Shown one piece after another: positions 21,421 through 34,320 of a stretch of DNA of 64,000 nt. This DNA is from Linyphia triangularis. Taxonomy: Eukaryota > Arthropoda > Arachnida > Araneae > Linyphiidae. Below the pieces are notes generated by a model, which did no database searches, was not told the origin of the DNA, and saw only the letters and a list, made by a program, of their open reading frames with translations. Numbering within the stretch: the stretch's first letter is position 1; the number at the start of each line of letters is the position of its first letter. The DNA lies in the NCBI GenBank assembly GCA_963978545.1, contig OZ021727.1:57362487-57426486 (forward strand). The letters run 5' to 3'. Made by a program: the position numbers and the translations under genes.

Positions 21421-22880
21421 CCAATACAATATTTCTTGTTTTATTCCAGTAGCAATTGAACTAGCTTCATATTTCAGTGGCATGTACCTTATTTTTTAAA
21501 CTTATTTAAAATGTATTAATTTATTTTTATGCAACTACTACACCGAGGTAATTGACTGAGAAATTTCTTGTACGTTACTTCCCAATACCTTCCCTTCTCT
21601 ATGTTTTCACACTCCCTTGAGGAATATTTTCAGCTTATTTCCGCAATGAATGAAACGACGGCATTGTGCGATTGAATCATCGAGTCAGAAGCCCCTCCTA
21701 GAAGGATCACTAATCTTGCAGCGTCTTCTTGAAGTTTTTCCGCTGCCATCTCTCACCTAACATTACAAATTCGACGAAGCGTTGAGACGGCTGCCAAAAT
21801 GATTCACGGACGACATATTTGTTCCTCGAGAGAAGCGGTAGCTATATGGATGGGATCCAAGTATTTTTACTTCTCATCATCTTTCCAGTCCGAGCCAAGT
21901 TGAAGTTTGTGCTTCGAGGAGGAATTTCCTCATTGCCTCTGGAGCAACCGCGAACTTTGTTAAATTGCTCTTTTCCCTTCCCCATTAAAATTGTTCCAGA
22001 GAGCGAAGTTTATTTGTGGGCAGATTCCCGAAGTAATTTTTGTCAGCTATCCCATTCTCCACTTGGAGTGATTTAGGTGTTAATTCTTAATGCTGGGGAG
22101 GTTTGTTTCTGGATAGATGGTTTGGGTTGGAGGGACATTCCGGTTGCTGTTGAGGAAGTATCACTGCATGCAAGTAATTAGGACGAGTTTCAACATTTTT
22201 CCCGCAGCCGGATTTTTAATTCTCGCGATTTATAACAAGGTGGTGGTGTTCTGTGTTGGTGGGTCTTGGAAGCTGCCATCGCAATTATTTATATTTGCTT
22301 GGAGGGCTTTGGACTGTAAATTTAATGCAACTTCCTAATTTAAGTCCTTATAAGGTTCAGTTGTTTATCTTACTATGCGAAAGTTAAAATACTGATTTAT
22401 TTAATTCTAATTTGACAAATTTACTAACTTTTCAGTGTGGAAACAGATAGATTTTTTTTACTTCTGATCATGGTTTTGTCTCTCTCTCCATCTAAATCCT
22501 TTTCGGGCAATTAACTTTCAGTTTGACGGATCACAAGCCGTCTTTGTCGATGCTTAGAAAGAAATCTCTACAAAAAGCATATTCTACTGCATTGCTGTAC
22601 TTGTCATGTTTAACGAAGACGTTTCTAATGCCTAATCATTCATTCTACTAATATTGTTTAATATGAAAATCATGAGCTAAACAAAGAATTGTCTATTGTA
22701 CTTAATTGGTTTCAATCTAAACAACCATTATTTTTGTTGTTGTTGTAGGATTTGTTGTTAAACTTCAGAAATAACAATATAAGTCTAGAATTTTTTAAAA
22801 GAATGACATTCAACAAAATATATTTGGAAGTTTCTATTTTTATATTTTATGGTTCTCTCCCAAAGAAAGGACCCAAAAGT
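21421..22880. other. Skewed block K and AT-rich flank
   Basis: The block at about 21570-22340 starts C-rich (CCAATACCTTCCC near 21580), has a balanced core, and ends G/T-rich (GGTTTGGGTTGGAGGG near 22120 and GTGGTGGTGTTCTGTG near 22240). The 85- and 73-codon frames inside it match nothing I know. From about 22350 onward the sequence is AT-rich and empty. Confidence 0.4.
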
Positions 22881-23640
22881 ATCCTCCCCTCTGCAATAAT
22901 ACACCACCGTCAAAGAAAAAAAAATATTTTTCATAAAGCCGGATGATCGCAGAACCTGTCTCCTATTTCACTATTTTCTCTGCTTTTGAATCAAACTTCC
23001 AGTCTAGAATCCCAGTTACTCGCGGGGGTGATATTTCGATGCCCCCTACCTTCCCTCACAGTTGCCGCCGTGTCGTTTTCACCCGCAGCCGTCGTATAGT
23101 GGGGGGGGGGGGGGTAGCACCACGCAATTTTGACACAAGACTGTCGACCCTTACAACTTTAATTAGTTCGCCGTAAGGTAAAGGCAATAGCAGGCAGACG
23201 ATGGCTGATTTATAGGGGCTGGGCCTGTCTTCAGCTGCTGTATCCATAAGGATGGAAATGGGTAGAGAGAGTAGGGTAGTCATATTTCAGTGGGAATGGG
23301 CCCCGCTGAGAGGCCCTTTTCTGCAATGGCCGTCACTGAGATTCTCCTTTTTACTCCCGGTGTTCCTCTGTAGCATCTTCTATCACTATCCTCTTCCACG
23401 CCATTCGTTCCTTTATTATACTTCCGTGCCCCCTTCCCCGTTCTCTCACTATGTGACGCCATTCACGCCTATTCTTTCGTTCTTCTTTCTTTTTCTTTTT
23501 TTTCATTCTGCCTTTTTCTTTTATTATTTTTATGTAGCACCTTTCTGGCAAGTATTCGACAAATGCTAAGTTTCGCTTCTGGAAGTTTAGTTTTAGTGCG
23601 TTGTATTGGGAATAACGTTTCTTGTATTTACTTAAAATTT
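22881..23640. other. Skewed block L with G14 run
   Basis: A CpG-containing core with CGCCGTGTCG and CGCAGCCGTCG near 23070-23095 precedes a run of 14 G (23101-23114). The right half is pyrimidine-rich with TTCTTTCTTT strings up to about 23540, which opens frames in several phases. No protein family recognised. Confidence 0.4.
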
Positions 23641-25180
23641 GGACTCCTTGTTCCGATATATTAGTTTAGTACCATATCTAATGATTAATCGCATAAAATC
23701 TTATTGCATTTTTCTTTAAGTCTAACCTCTTAAAATATTAGTTGAATACGCACTTCTTAGAGTGAAGTTAGTTGGAATTCGATATAGAATTCATATCATG
23801 CGAAGTGGTAATGAAAGTTATAGCTCTATTATGTTACAGTTATATTACCCGTTATGATATAAATTTAAGTATAATAGACATGATATTTCATAACTCACAT
23901 TTCTAGTTCTCAAAACGTAGCGATATTCTGGTTAACAAAATTAAATTATTAACATGGTATATTTTTCATTCACGAGAGACATTTCTAAAAAGTACATTCA
24001 TTCTCCAATAATAAATTTGTAAGGTATTGCAATCTACTCAATCTATCAATACTAAATGTGAATTGATTAATTCCAATTCTATAAATTTTTACCCAAATTA
24101 ATGTTTTTTAATTATCCATGAGAATATAGTGCAATTTTAATTGAACTACCAGAATATAATGCAACTAATTATAAGGTTACTTATTTATAAACTTCATCTA
24201 CAGAAGCATACCTCAATGGTACGTTTGCCATAAGAAAACCTCAAAAGAAATCATATCCACCATAGCGATCTTATTAATAGCTCCCAACGCAAAGTACTTC
24301 CAGCTCTTGAAAGATTTCGAGTCAGTCAGCAGGCTAGGATGAGCAAAACATTTGTCTTTTTTTCCCTCTCTATGTCTAGATCTTGTGTAGAGCTCATTAG
24401 CGACAGAAAGGTGATCATTGTTTGCAGGAAGATCTAGGAAGTCGAGTAAGACAATGGGGGTCCACGATAGGGAAACAACTAAGAAATTTAAATGGCTCCG
24501 TTGGTAGGAAATAATGCTTATCAACAGCACACGGAAGCGTTTTCTACAAAGTAATTGATAAATCGCCGTAGTTGTTTTTTCAGTGTGCATGGATTTCAGT
24601 TTTGGAATAAGTAGTTAAGAATTTCATTTCAGGAAAATTTTGTGCGCTGCTGCAAAATTTTGATGTCTTAATTCATCGATTTTCTACAAATTTCTTAAGT
24701 AATAGTGGTTGTATCTAAATACATTCTGTTATTCAAGTCAGTTAAAAAAAATTCATTAGGCTCTTTACATATTTTTCAGTACAAATCTTTTGAAACTATT
24801 TTTACATTATTAATAGCTTTTTTTTATATAATAGTAAAGAATAAGAATTAAGATGTTACTCCTTTTTCTTTTATCATAAAAATAGTTGTTAAACTCATCT
24901 GTGGACACTTACATGATCGAATCTCTAGCAGGATATATTAATACAATGTACTTAAATCGAATAACCATTCAATGTAAACTGAAAATAAAATTATTGTGAA
25001 TTATTGTGCATCAACTTAGAATTCCTATAACATGAGCTTAATCTGTAGAGATCCTTTGAAGTTGAAAACTACGCATCAACTTAGCTTATTTGAAGCTGTT
25101 CAAAATGCACTTGTGAACTGTTAATTTGATACAATGTATATTAAACTAGAAACAGTGGAACGCTCATCACGGCACCACTT
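23641..25180. other. AT-rich non-coding DNA
   Basis: No gene seen. A minus-strand frame of 125 codons (24213-24590) lies in a mildly balanced patch but has no recognisable domain. Nothing else stands out. Confidence 0.5.
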
Positions 25181-26040
25181 AAGAAAGATTGCAGTATTAT
25201 TTCCGACTTTTCATTGTGGACTAGCAGTAGAATTTGAGTGAAGGATAGCTGCGCCTTCGATGTACGTGTCAACCATTTGTGGTGCAATTTTTTCTCTCCT
25301 CCTTATAATCAAAATGACCAGAAATCACGCAAACTCCGTGGGAGTGTAACTACACCTGTCTCTGACCTACAAGGTTGCGGCATGTCGTGTAAGGTCTCTC
25401 TTATTGTCACATTTAAACAGAGCGACAAATTTTGATTGATCTCTGTGCAGGGGCAAGCACCTAAAAGTTGTTTCCCATTCATACGTTTAAGTGTAGTGCG
25501 CCAAGGGAACACCTCCTGGTGGTAATTATTTTCACATTTACGTCTTACTAATGGTGTCGCCGGATATTTTTCAAGTCTTAATTCTTTCTTTTCGTTATTC
25601 CCTTGTGGGGGAGAGCTGTATTGGTTTCGCGAAGATGTGGAAGGGAAAAAATGCTCTAATGATTTTGAAAATGACTTGAAAGGAAACGTGATGGAAGGGT
25701 ATTTGGTGGTTAGTGTTATTTTTTCGTGAATATAATGGATCATTTTTAATAGCGGAGTTGGTAATCTAATTTAACCTAAAGAGGTAAAATACTTTTTGAA
25801 AAGAATACTCATTTTATTTTAACATGAAGAAACACTGTATTTTCATTCTATGCAATAAGTTATGGTTATCTTTACTAATAAGGGAAATATATTTAATGTT
25901 TATTGAACAGCGTTCTTTAAAAATACTTTTAACTTCTCATTCTTATCCAAAATGTATTTAGTTACTCATAGTAATTATTTTTCCGTTCCGCATTTAAAAG
26001 GAAAAATCCGATTCATACTTTGTTGACTAAAATAAATCGA
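25181..26040. other. Balanced block and AT-rich flank
   Basis: About 25180-25740 is balanced, and its right part is G-rich (GGGGGAGAGCTG, GGAAGGGAAAAAATG). A weak CTCF-like string (ACCTCCTGGTGG) lies near 25511. The minus-strand 144-codon frame 25309-25743 is unrecognised and probably reflects base bias. The remainder is AT-rich. Confidence 0.4.
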
Positions 26041-26700
26041 ACACTATTCATTTAAGTATATACATCACGTACTTCACACCATACATGCACAATACCACTA
26101 TCCATTCATCACCAACACCTTTCTATCCAGCGACAGACAATTCCATTCCATTAATTCACGCCACTGCTTGATGGATGTTTTACTCATGCCCAGCAATCGT
26201 TGTCAGCGTGTTGCCGCTAAGGCCCACCACATCAAAAATTCTCCCTCCCACCATACAAGAACCTTGCCGCCCACACTCGCCAATATCCACCCATTGAAAG
26301 GCAATCCATTGATTGCCGTCTGTTCAAACTGACAAATGGGACCCTTGATTGGCACCCACACACTATATTTCACTCCGTCCAGCCCACTTTCAACACCTTT
26401 TCCAGACAACAATGCAATCCCGAGTACACCTTTTATTGATAAGTAAATAAACAATGGGGATATCTCAATCATCCATGTCTAATCGTTGATTGTATATCGA
26501 TAGAACGGTAATCGATGCAAAAGGCGGTTTGGGATTATTATGGATGGTTCCGACTTTGTACTAGACACCTTCTTATTGAGTGTTTGGTTCGTGGTTTCGT
26601 TCAAGACTACATTTCAACTGGTATTTATTATTTTATTCTTCAAACTTCCATACAATGTGCAAGCCGTTGATAAATGAATAATCTGTTATTAAGTGATAGG
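26041..26700. other. Skewed composition block M (hand counted)
   Basis: The segment 26041-26400 has 120 C and 43 G on the + strand, while 26521-26700 has 26 C and 37 G. The left part is a long A/C-rich stretch (CCACC, CATCACC, CACACTC) and the right part shifts to GGCGGTTTGGG and TTTGGTTCGTGGTTTCG. The flip lies near 26.45 kb. The 89-codon minus-strand frame here has no known domain. Confidence 0.55.
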
Positions 26701-28531
26701 AAGTCTGATTCTCTTAATGATTTTTGTTGGAAAATGATTGCTTAATGATTTTGGTTAAAGTATCATTTCGATGTAACGCCCTGGTTCACGCAATTTACCA
26801 TCAATATAATTACTTTAAAAGTTACGTGCAAGTTGGGGGTACACTGAAGTGAAATGGACATGTTTTGTCTGATTTGTACAAAGGACATAATTGAACTTTT
26901 TGTTCGAAATCTACCTGTTTGACTACAATTATTGATATTATTATCGAAGGAAAGTTATTAACCGTAATTTTACTTCTGTATCTAAATCATAAAATCATAT
27001 TTTGTTATTCGGTTAGTTCATCTTTTCCAATAATCGATCTTTTATTTAAACCATCATTTTTTATTAGTTTGAGTCCTGAAGTTTGACAATAATTGAGGAC
27101 TAGAAATGGAAAACGACCTAAGTCCAAAAAAAGGAAATTTTTCAGGAGAGCCGAAAAATAAAAAAATTCTCGCATTCGCTGGTACTTACTGCTATGACTA
27201 AGTATAAGATTGAATTTGAACTGTGGCTACTTGAGTTCGCACTTTGGGCGTTTTCCACTTTGTTTAGCTTGGTTTTTAAAACATTTTCCTTTGAAGGGGG
27301 AAAAAAAAAAAAAAAAATCGATTTTTTGGTACTTGGGTCGTTTTCCATTTCTAGTCCACAATTTTCTTACGCTACATAAAGCACTGTAATTTTTTTTTTA
27401 TGTAGCTACTTTGAAAGAAAGCTGTTCATTTTTATAGACAAATTGTTATTTGATTTACATTTTATCATTTACAGTAGCTGAAGAAGTCAGTTTAAAAAAA
27501 TTTGTTGATATTGAATTTGGAATTCTAGTAGGCATTGTCTATTCGTTATAACAATCTACGATATATTATAATAGTGAAGGGTAATATTTATCTTCATAAG
27601 TAAAAAAAAATGAAACCTGTTTTGTGAAATGGGAAAAATATTTTATCCAAAGTCAATTTTGAAATCTGTACCTATTCCAACCCTTTAACTATCTCATTCC
27701 ACAGAACTTGCCATCCCTTCCCGATTCCTCCTCCCTTTTCTTCAAAGTAAATTTAGCTCTGGGAAAATACTTCTCGACTCGAGATCATAAAAGCCCCTAA
27801 CTCGCCTCCTTTTCCATGCTGCGGAATAGGCGAACTTGCTTAAATAAACATCTTTTGATATTGGTAATGCGGAATCTATACCGAACTGTGCTCTCTCCAG
27901 ACCGCATATCCGCCGAAAAACTAATTTCGAAGAGATGCACCAACCTATCCTTCCCATCTTAAAGTGGGATCTTGGTGCCCGGGGTTATAGCCGAGAATTT
28001 GAAGGAAAAGAAAAGATGAAATAACTTTATTTTCGATGGATATTTTTCCGAGGCGTAAAGAAATGTTGGGACCTTCTATTTCTTCTATTTCCCCCTTCGT
28101 AATTCCCTTCTTTCTATTGAGTGATTTTCTTTTTATATATATATATATATATATTACGGTCTTTTTCTGTAGCTCGCAGGCAAATATTCAATCAGTTGGC
28201 TTTCTGCCTAATTCAATAAATTGCTTTTTTCGCTGTAAACCTGCGTGTATGGTGAAGCTTGTGTGCATGCTCTGGAGGTACAAGTTAAGGCTGGTTTCTA
28301 GTTATATTCCCTGCGTTTGTCAGCGTTCTTGAACGGTGATGTAGTATTTATTACTATCAAAACTGCTGTGCCTGTATGGAAACACACGTTTCAAATCGTC
28401 GTTTTTCCACATCTTTTCGTAGTTAAATTTTGACTATTGAAAGATCTAGGGCTCGGATTAAAATTAAATTATACCATTCGTGACTGAAAAGGTTCAGTTA
28501 CAGTAGAAATTAGGTTTTTAATCAAAATATA

Positions 28532-28536
<5 letters not shown>
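26701..28536. other. AT-rich DNA with a balanced block near 27.7-28.4 kb
   Basis: Mostly AT-rich. A block from about 27660 to 28000 has a C-rich left side (CCAACCC, CCATCCC, CCTCCTCCC) and a right side with GTGGGATCTTGGTGCCCGGG. A short TA microsatellite lies at about 28133-28154. Several short frames are unrecognised. Confidence 0.4.

Positions 28537-28621
<85 letters not shown>
28537..28621. repeat. (TA)n microsatellite, about 42 units
   Basis: An uninterrupted TA run of about 85 bp, perfectly self-complementary and so able to extrude a cruciform. Long pure TA arrays are highly mutable, and the exact length may be an assembly compromise. Confidence 0.95.
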
Positions 28622-28625
<4 letters not shown>

Positions 28626-28772
28626 TAAGCCTACTAGAGCTTGAACATGTGTTCATGTAATGTCATAATATTTACAAAAGTACCTTGTCATTATACCGTA
28701 AAATTCATCAAATTATATTGGTGATGCAGGATCTAAAATTTATTAAAAATCAAATTTAAACCGCGTTAAATT

Positions 28773-28981
28773 TATAAATACAAAATGCCGACCAAACGGT
28801 ATAGTGGTTAGCGTGCTAGCCTCTAGTCCACGAGGTTGCGGGTACGAGTCCCGTGTTAGGCATGCGTGTTTGTAAATGTATGTTGGCTTGTCTAATGACG
28901 AATGTTTCTGCGCATTATAGCCCTCGTGTTGTTGACGGCGCCAGATAATCTGAAAACAACCAACCAATATAAATACAAAAT
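28773..28981 (+). mobile_element. tRNA-derived SINE with 14-bp target duplications
   Basis: The body (28787-28967, 181 bp) starts with a tRNA-like head: an A box within TAGTGGTTAGCG near 28805, a CCTC/GAGG anticodon-type arm, and a B box GGGTACGAGTCCCG near 28848 that resembles GGTTCRANTCC. A non-tRNA part follows (GCCCTCGTGTTGTTGACGGC) and the tail is CCAACCAA. The 14-bp sequence TATAAATACAAAAT is repeated exactly at 28773-28786 and 28968-28981. The A and B boxes give an internal RNA polymerase III promoter; mobility depends on a LINE elsewhere. The perfect duplications indicate a young insertion. It is not a functional tRNA gene. Confidence 0.92.
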
Positions 28982-31560
28982 AATATAGCAATTTTGTTTT
29001 TTATGATACGTGGATGAAGCTAACGTTTTTGATAACGCTAAATATAAGAACGTTTAGAAGTTCAAATATCAATTTAGAAGAGCATAAATTATTACTGAAT
29101 GTGAATGCATTTAAGTCGTAAATTTAAGGGGTTTTGTGTAATCGGCTTATTTCAAGTATTTGTATGCTTTAAAACCGTCAAACAATATAACAAGTTATTT
29201 TAGTTTAATACTTTAGTGTAAAATATCTAGACATCTGATAGAAACAACTGCAAAAAAAGCTTTCACGTGAGTTTTCAATAATGCCTCTTTACATTTTTAC
29301 TTTAATATTTCTTCATTTCTCACTCGAGGAAAAACAAAATTTTCATTCCTTCGTGTATCACTGCTTTACCCAAGTCGCCTTTTAGAAACTTACGTAGATT
29401 GCTTAAATTAAATTGTCAGAAGTAAGGAAATTGAAAACAACCCTTCTCTTCAGATTTGCATATTCTAAATTTGGTGCCTCTAAAACTGTTCGGTATGGAT
29501 GTTAGTTGAATTACTTGTCTTTCGTTTGTTAACGTATCAGCTTGCTCCGACCTTTTAAGTTGTATCGTTATTTCTTTCAAAAAGAAAAAAAAAAATATTT
29601 TTGAATGTTTCTTTTATGAATAGGCCGGGAACATTAGTGCCGTTTTATATTGTTTAAGATTATCTCGAAGTAAAAGCCTAATTCGTTTCTTTTTCCTTTT
29701 ATAATGCAACCAAATTGCCTTTATTCTTCTGTTTGCTTTTGAACTATAAAACCAAATAAATCTTTGTAAGGGATTTAAAAATGTTTTATTTTAAGTGCAA
29801 GTTGTATCTGGGACATATTGAACTTCGGTATTTTCAAGTGGAATTGTCGTGTTTTGTTTCACAATTTATTTCTTTACCGAGAATAATAATTACATGAAAT
29901 ACAAACATTAATTTTAAGATTGTGCATTCACATTAAATATGTATTTATTAAATTTATATTATTGCAAATTTAATGAAACATTATTACAGTAATACAAGAG
30001 TATTGTCATAAACTGTTCAAAAGATATTTAGTGTATCGAGTCAAATGTTGTATTGGTTTACTGTTGTTCCTTCTGGATTTCTAGTTATGACGATAGCTGT
30101 CTTTCCTGATTAGCTATGCCGACTCGATAAATGATTGGAATTGTCATTCTATCATCTTCCTGTTTCTCTGATGTTTATGTGATGAGATATGTGTAGTAAA
30201 ACACATCATTGATATGATTATTGCGTTAAAGCTTCATTCTATGAACCTTCTCGACTGAACACCATTTCTGCTTTGTTTTATGGTGACGATTGGATGCTAA
30301 AAATACAGTATACTGTCATAATTAGACGTTATAGCTAGGCAAGTCATAATGTAGTTACTAAAAAATAAAAATTAAAAAGCCCCCGCCCCCTTACAATTGC
30401 CTTATTGCTTTTTCTAAAATGAAAAGAGGATACAAGTTGAAACAATTTAATATACAATTCCGTTACGAATATTTTTTTTAAAATTAAAATAAGATTTTAA
30501 GATATTGGCTCAAGACCTGCACTAGATTTTTTCTTGTCAATAGAGTTTGACATTTGCAGATGTTTCATCTAAAGTCGTACTACAATCGTACTAGTTCCCA
30601 TAAGTTTTTCTTCTGTATTACTTTCAGGGTAAACTTTTAAAAATAACAATTAAATTAAGTTCCAATAACAACCCTCGTTTATTTCGAAGTTTATTCTCTC
30701 TTAAATACACAAGATGAAAAAAACGGTAGCGTCTTTCTTTATTAAAAGCCGTTATGGGCCATTAACTTTTGCCGTCAGAGCACACGTTTAATACCAACCG
30801 GATCAGAAGAAGCCTTTGTTTTCTAATGGCCTGTTTACAACAGGAGCTCGAGATCTGTTTAAGATTCACTGTCCGTTCGAGGTGTGTTGGAATAGAAATG
30901 GAAAGTGCTTATCTCGATCAAAGAGCGGAAAATTGCACTCTTTTAAAAAGCGAATGTCTACCTTGTCGCATGTCGGTTTGAATTGGCATGATTCAATGGG
31001 AATAGTGCTTTATTTGCGGAAGTGATTCTTTATTGAGTATGCAAATGTCGGCACTCCTTTTCCGGCAGTGTTTATCCAATACCGGGAAACCCAAATTTTC
31101 TCCATCTTTGATCGAAGTTATTTTTTTTTTTTTAAATTGGATTTTTAGATGATATTAAAGATTGGAATAAGTTTTTAACAAAATAGTTTGCCTTATTATT
31201 TTCTATCAAATCAGCGTTTAGTGTTTTTTTTTTTTAAAAAAGAGTTTTATTTTTCTGTAGTACATTGTCAAAACGGGGTATTTAGAAACAAATCGAATAC
31301 ACACATTTTCTATTAAATTGAATATTTATCGATGTAACAATCCTAGATATCCATTTTTCTTTTTAATGACTATTTAAGTGACTGAGTATCAATTTATACA
31401 AAGCTGTTATGTCTTGGAAGAAATTCCTCCCTAATAGCTTATCACTCGAGTTCTTTCCTTCAGCAGTTCTTTAAACCATTTAATTCTACTTGAATCAATA
31501 CTCAGTTACGAGCTGTTAATTTTCTATAGTAATATCCACGAAAGAAGAGTTCTGATTTAA
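28982..31560. other. AT-rich DNA with a weak balanced block near 30.7-31.1 kb
   Basis: Mostly AT-rich with no gene. About 30740-31080 is balanced and holds two overlapping 70-codon + strand frames in different phases, neither recognised. A good acceptor string (TTCTGTATTACTTTCAG, AG at 30627-30628) has no convincing donor after it. A T13 run lies near 31120. Confidence 0.45.
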
Positions 31561-33689
31561 ATCTCCTAAAATTAAATCGCGTCAAGCTCCTTTCTGTTTC
31601 CTTTTCATTTCTAATTTCTATCCATCGTCACACGCACACATGTAGCATAAATTTCGGAGTCTCCCTTTTAAAAGGCGAATTCTTCTCATCCGTGGAATAT
31701 TGTCTGATTGTGTTCAATTAAGAGCTTTTCGTTTAGGGGCCCTCCTCTTCATTTAACTGCCTTCCGGGCGTTATTGTTCCTCTGGGGCAGATTAAGACTT
31801 AAATCATTCAATGCCTTCGCCATTAATGAGGAACGGTGGGCTTTAATTCGGTTTGCGCGCCAAATTGTGTCTTAAATATCCTTCGAACTCTTCTCTACTC
31901 ATTGATAGTGCGAGTTATAGCGGACTGCTGTGTTACTAATTTGGCGAGAATCGTTTACTAAAGGAACGGGGGAAAAAATTTGCTAAGTTTATTGTACTTT
32001 GATTAGGCCTTCCAGCGTTTGAGTGTTTATGTTCTGTAATATCGGAACTTATTGTGCTTTGGGAATTTTTTTTTTTTTTGTTTGCTTGGGGGATGAGGGT
32101 AATTTAGAAGATTCTTAGATTAGTTTGGGAGTAATTATCATTAATTTTCGATTGATTCCTTGTCAGAATTATTAGTATGTAAAAGAACGTTCTTATTCTT
32201 GTTTTTGGCTTTAATGGGCACTGACGGTGCTTTCTTTTCTGTAGAAAGTTTTTAAAATTATAATTTAATTGACATATTTGCATAATTATATTTCTTTGGA
32301 ATTTTTTTTTTGTATATGAAATAAAATTGATAGGATAAAATCATAATATTTTTTTACCTGTTATTCTAAAATCCCGTTGCCGCGGAAATTGTATAAAACT
32401 GAAGTATGTTTAACTTTTTTTTATTTTGGATTTTTTTATAATCTCACTTAAAACTTGAGAATTTTGTCGATAGTTTAGTAATGTATTGCTTTTCTAGAGG
32501 CTATAATTATCTTAAGCCCTATCACATGATAATACAAAAAGCGCTATATTTCCCAAGTTGGTCTCTATTCTTGAAAATAAAATACTCAAGTCATTCTGAA
32601 ATATCTTCAATATCTTTCTCAGTTGCGAAAAAAGAATAATTCTCTCTTGAATTCCACACCCACTTTTATATTTTGCGCTTTATTATTATTTTCCACTCAC
32701 TTCCTCTTTACTTTTTTTTTTTCCTCTTTCGTCATCCCTTTAGATATAGGTCGATCTGTTCAGCAAATAATTTCGTGCCACATGGTCCCCCTTCCAGTGA
32801 CTCCAAATATATTGCCTTCCAGCGTAAATAAATTTTTCTCAGATATGTGTTATCAAGCCTCCGAGTGAGTGCGGAAAAAAGTGATAACGCATTCCCAGAG
32901 CCTCCCTGAAAAATGCGCACTCGAAGAAAAACGCGGTCGCTAGTGAAATGTCTCCGATTTCAAATGCAGAATTTGATATTTAAATTTTTCCCCAATTTTT
33001 ACCATCGAAAGTCTGCGATGAAATGCTTTTTTCCACTATGAGACCTTAGATATGTGTCCTATTACCTGGGATCTTTGAAGTAAAAAGTTATTTATATCGA
33101 CTATTTCTGACGCAGCGGGCTGTGTTAGCAATTGGCTTTTATTTTTATAATGTCCTAGGTAATGGATGAAAAGAATATTGTCTTTATCTTGCCTAAAATT
33201 TTAGCTTTGATAGTGAATTTAAGTTAATAAAAATTTTGATTGTGTTACTGTTTATATTTGTTAGATTATTTAATTTTTTTTTTAAATGTAAACTTTGTAT
33301 TAGTATTTCGTAATGATTTATACTATAGTCTACAGTTTGCTTTAATTAATGTGTTAAGGTCTGTATAGTGTTACAAATAAGAAGGTATATGAAGTTGGTA
33401 TTCTCAAAAAATGTGGTCTCAAACTAATCAAATCGCATTATTCAGTTACGTTAAATATACATCAACCTATAATGACCAGTTTATCTATTTTAAATTAGTT
33501 TAAAGAGTTTCAATTATATTTTAGTCGTAAAATTTATGTATATAATTAAATTAAACTATTCATTATTTTCCTAATAGTTTTTTGAGTTTTAGTACAAGTG
33601 CTAATCTTGAGTGATTAGCGCAGTTAAAGTGAAGATACTAAATAAATCCTCCTAAAAACATTGATTACTAATCACATAAGTAAAACAAC
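31561..33689. other. Skewed blocks near 31.8 and 32.8 kb in AT-rich DNA
   Basis: About 31560-31960 has a C-rich left side (GCTCCTTTCTG, CCCTCCTCTTC) and a core with CATTAATGAGGAACGG and GCGCGCC. G/T-rich sequence follows (TTGCTTGGGGGATGAGGG near 32080). A second, weaker block lies near 32640-33150. The rest is AT-rich. No gene recognised. Confidence 0.4.
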
Positions 33690-34320
33690 CAGGTATTACA
33701 TTAAATCCAATACCCATTCAGTTTGGCGTCACTTAGCGCAAACTTGGCATCATCCCCGAGTACCAGGCCACCTCTGATACCCCTTCTCATTAAACTGGCG
33801 GTGGGGCATTTGCATAGCTTTTGAGGTGCGAATCTTTTACGGCATCTCCACGACAAGTACGAATCTTGTTTCAGACTCATTAGATTCATCAACAGCATCC
33901 TTGTGATGGGGCGGTAATAGCGCGCCGCCCCAATAAGTATTCCCTCCTTACCGAAAGGAGAGAGCCCTCGTCGATATAAAAGACAGCAATTTCACTCGAC
34001 TTTGAAGGGCTTTTCACTCACTCTCTCTCCGGTCTCTTTTAAAAGGAAAATCCCTTTATGGTTTAAAGGGGAAGGAAGAGAACTGCCTACTTTACATCAG
34101 AAGCTTTAAACTTGTCCTGTTGATTAATTCTGGGAAGTGTGGAGTTTGCCTTTATTTAACCAGTGCGGATAAAGGTTTTTGTAATTTCTTGCATTCATTG
34201 GTGTGTTGTTTAGGTGCTTTGGGACCATTTACTTGTATTTTTGACGTCTATTATTTTGTCCTTGTTTTTGTATTAATTGTAGTTTTTTGCTGGCTGACTT
34301 GATTTTGGTATAATTAAATC
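33690..34320. other. Skewed block N with GC hairpin and TATA-like motif
   Basis: The left side contains CCCGAGTACCAGGCCACC. The core has an 8-bp perfect stem TGGGGCGG/CCGCCCCA (33907-33914 and 33925-33932). Then TATAAAAG occurs at 33975-33982 with TCACT strings 17 and 38 bp further on, neither at the ideal initiator distance. The right shoulder (34120-34300) is G/T-rich. Possible promoter or enhancer; no downstream gene seen. Confidence 0.4.

Noticed and set aside
25500..25525. CTCF-like site ACCTCCTGGTGG
   Set aside because: Only about 11 of 14 positions match and the GC-rich half is lost.
28787..28870. Functional tRNA gene
   Set aside because: The head has A and B boxes, but the acceptor arms do not pair convincingly, and it is joined to a non-tRNA body and flanked by 14-bp target duplications, so it is a SINE.
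33130..33165. Fused acceptor/donor TCCTAG|GTAATG
   Set aside because: The pyrimidine tract is interrupted by A and the donor GTAATG is weak; below the standard of the two listed sites.
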